Below, piece after piece: positions 14,989 to 15,304 of a stretch of 15,304 nucleotides of DNA; positions within the stretch are counted from its first letter, which is position 1; each line of letters begins with the position of its first letter. The notes under the pieces are model-generated. The model did not search any database. It was not told where the DNA came from and worked only from the letters and a program-made list of their open reading frames with translations. The stretch lies in NCBI GenBank assembly GCA_018715285.1, contig DVLW01000025.1, forward strand, positions 1-15,304, read 5' to 3'. Source of the stretch: Candidatus Faecivivens stercoripullorum (GTDB lineage Bacteria > Bacillota > Clostridia > Oscillospirales > Ruminococcaceae). A program made the translations under genes and the position numbers.

Positions 14989-15304
14989 ATGATAAAAAAT
15001 GTAATACTGGATATGGGAAACGTACTTCTGGACTATAATCCGGAAGTGCCGCTGAATATGTTTTGCGACTGTGAAGAGGCCAAGGATATTATCCGTAACG
15101 AACTGTTTCATGGACCTGAGTGGGTGATGGGAGACAGAGGAGATATTCCTGATAAGGGAAGATATGAGCTGGTAAAACGGCGTGTCCCTGAAAAATACTG
15201 GGATGCCCTCAAACAGTGCTGTGACCGGTGGTATATCTGCATGAATCCGATTCAAGGTGCAGCGGAATTCTGCAATTTTGTCCGGGAACAGGGTTTGGGA
15301 ATTT
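14989..15304 (+). CDS. HAD-superfamily hydrolase (subfamily IA-like), 3' partial
   Basis: The open frame runs to the end of the window, giving 105 residues of an unfinished protein. It starts MIKNVILDMGNVLLDYNPEV, a HAD motif I of the D-x-G-N-V type, with Asp8 as the expected nucleophile and Gly in place of the usual second Asp, as in YihX-type phosphatases. The cap-domain region follows (residues about 20-90, with GPEWVMGDRGDIPDKGRYEL), then AAEFCNFVREQGLGI, where HAD proteins lead into motif II. The lysine and later acidic motifs are beyond the window. Substrate unknown. It sits 20 bases after the adenosyltransferase gene on the same strand, but HAD phosphatases often follow operons without a pathway role. 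Confidence 0.82.
   Translation, partial: MIKNVILDMGNVLLDYNPEVPLNMFCDCEEAKDIIRNELFHGPEWVMGDRGDIPDKGRYELVKRRVPEKYWDALKQCCDRWYICMNPIQGAAEFCNFVREQGLGI

Noticed and set aside
1..15304. Mobile elements, CRISPR arrays, tRNA or rRNA genes, phage genes
   Set aside because: None seen. There are no direct repeat arrays, terminal inverted repeats, transposase-like proteins or tRNA-like cloverleafs, and coding is continuous with uniform codon use.

Overview
This 15.3-kb window is almost the whole anaerobic (early cobalt insertion) adenosylcobalamin biosynthesis operon. Every gene lies on the + strand and coding is essentially continuous; the longest gap between genes is 64 bases. The cbi-type anaerobic enzymes (CbiD, CbiG, a CbiE-CbiT fusion), strong AAGGAGG-like ribosome sites, moderate GC and bacillota-style CobU/CobA proteins suggest an anaerobic Clostridia-class Firmicute, perhaps an Oscillospiraceae/Ruminococcaceae relative. 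The family-level guess is inference only.

Layout. Bases 1-7484 hold the corrin-ring block: cbiD (5' end cut off), cbiL, cbiF, cbiG, cbiH, cbiJ, a cbiE-cbiT fusion and cbiA. A 64-base gap (7485-7548) carries a good extended -10 promoter candidate. Bases 7549-11860 hold lower-ligand activation and nucleotide-loop assembly: cobT, cobU, cobS, a short second CobU-like gene, a cobC-like phosphatase and cbiB. Bases 11885-14968 hold cobD (aminopropanol phosphate arm), cobQ/cbiP (amidation) and a CobA/CobO-type adenosyltransferase. A HAD-family hydrolase starts at 14989 and runs off the end.

How the genes work together. Cobalt-precorrin-2 is methylated at C20 (CbiL), C17 with ring contraction (CbiH) and C11 (CbiF), opened and deacylated (CbiG), methylated at C1 (CbiD), reduced (CbiJ), methylated and decarboxylated (CbiT, CbiE), then a,c-amidated (CbiA). 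After adenosylation (CobA) and four more amidations (CobQ), CbiB attaches the aminopropanol phosphate made by CobD. CobU activates the product to the GDP form, and CobS joins it to the alpha-ribazole made from CobT product. CobC removes the last phosphate. Steps not encoded here are the cobaltochelatase, CbiC, the L-threonine kinase, cobalt transport and uroporphyrinogen methylation. No cobalamin riboswitch is visible, so the main regulatory leader is presumably upstream of the window.

The most notable points are: (1) the CbiE domain has lost all three glycines of the GxGxG loop that its paralogues in the same operon keep; (2) there are two CobU-like proteins with complementary defects, one with a non-canonical C-terminal half and one short protein (112 aa) with a canonical C-terminal half, an imperfect Walker A and no histidine region; (3) an internal promoter candidate with an overlapping palindrome separates ring synthesis from late steps.
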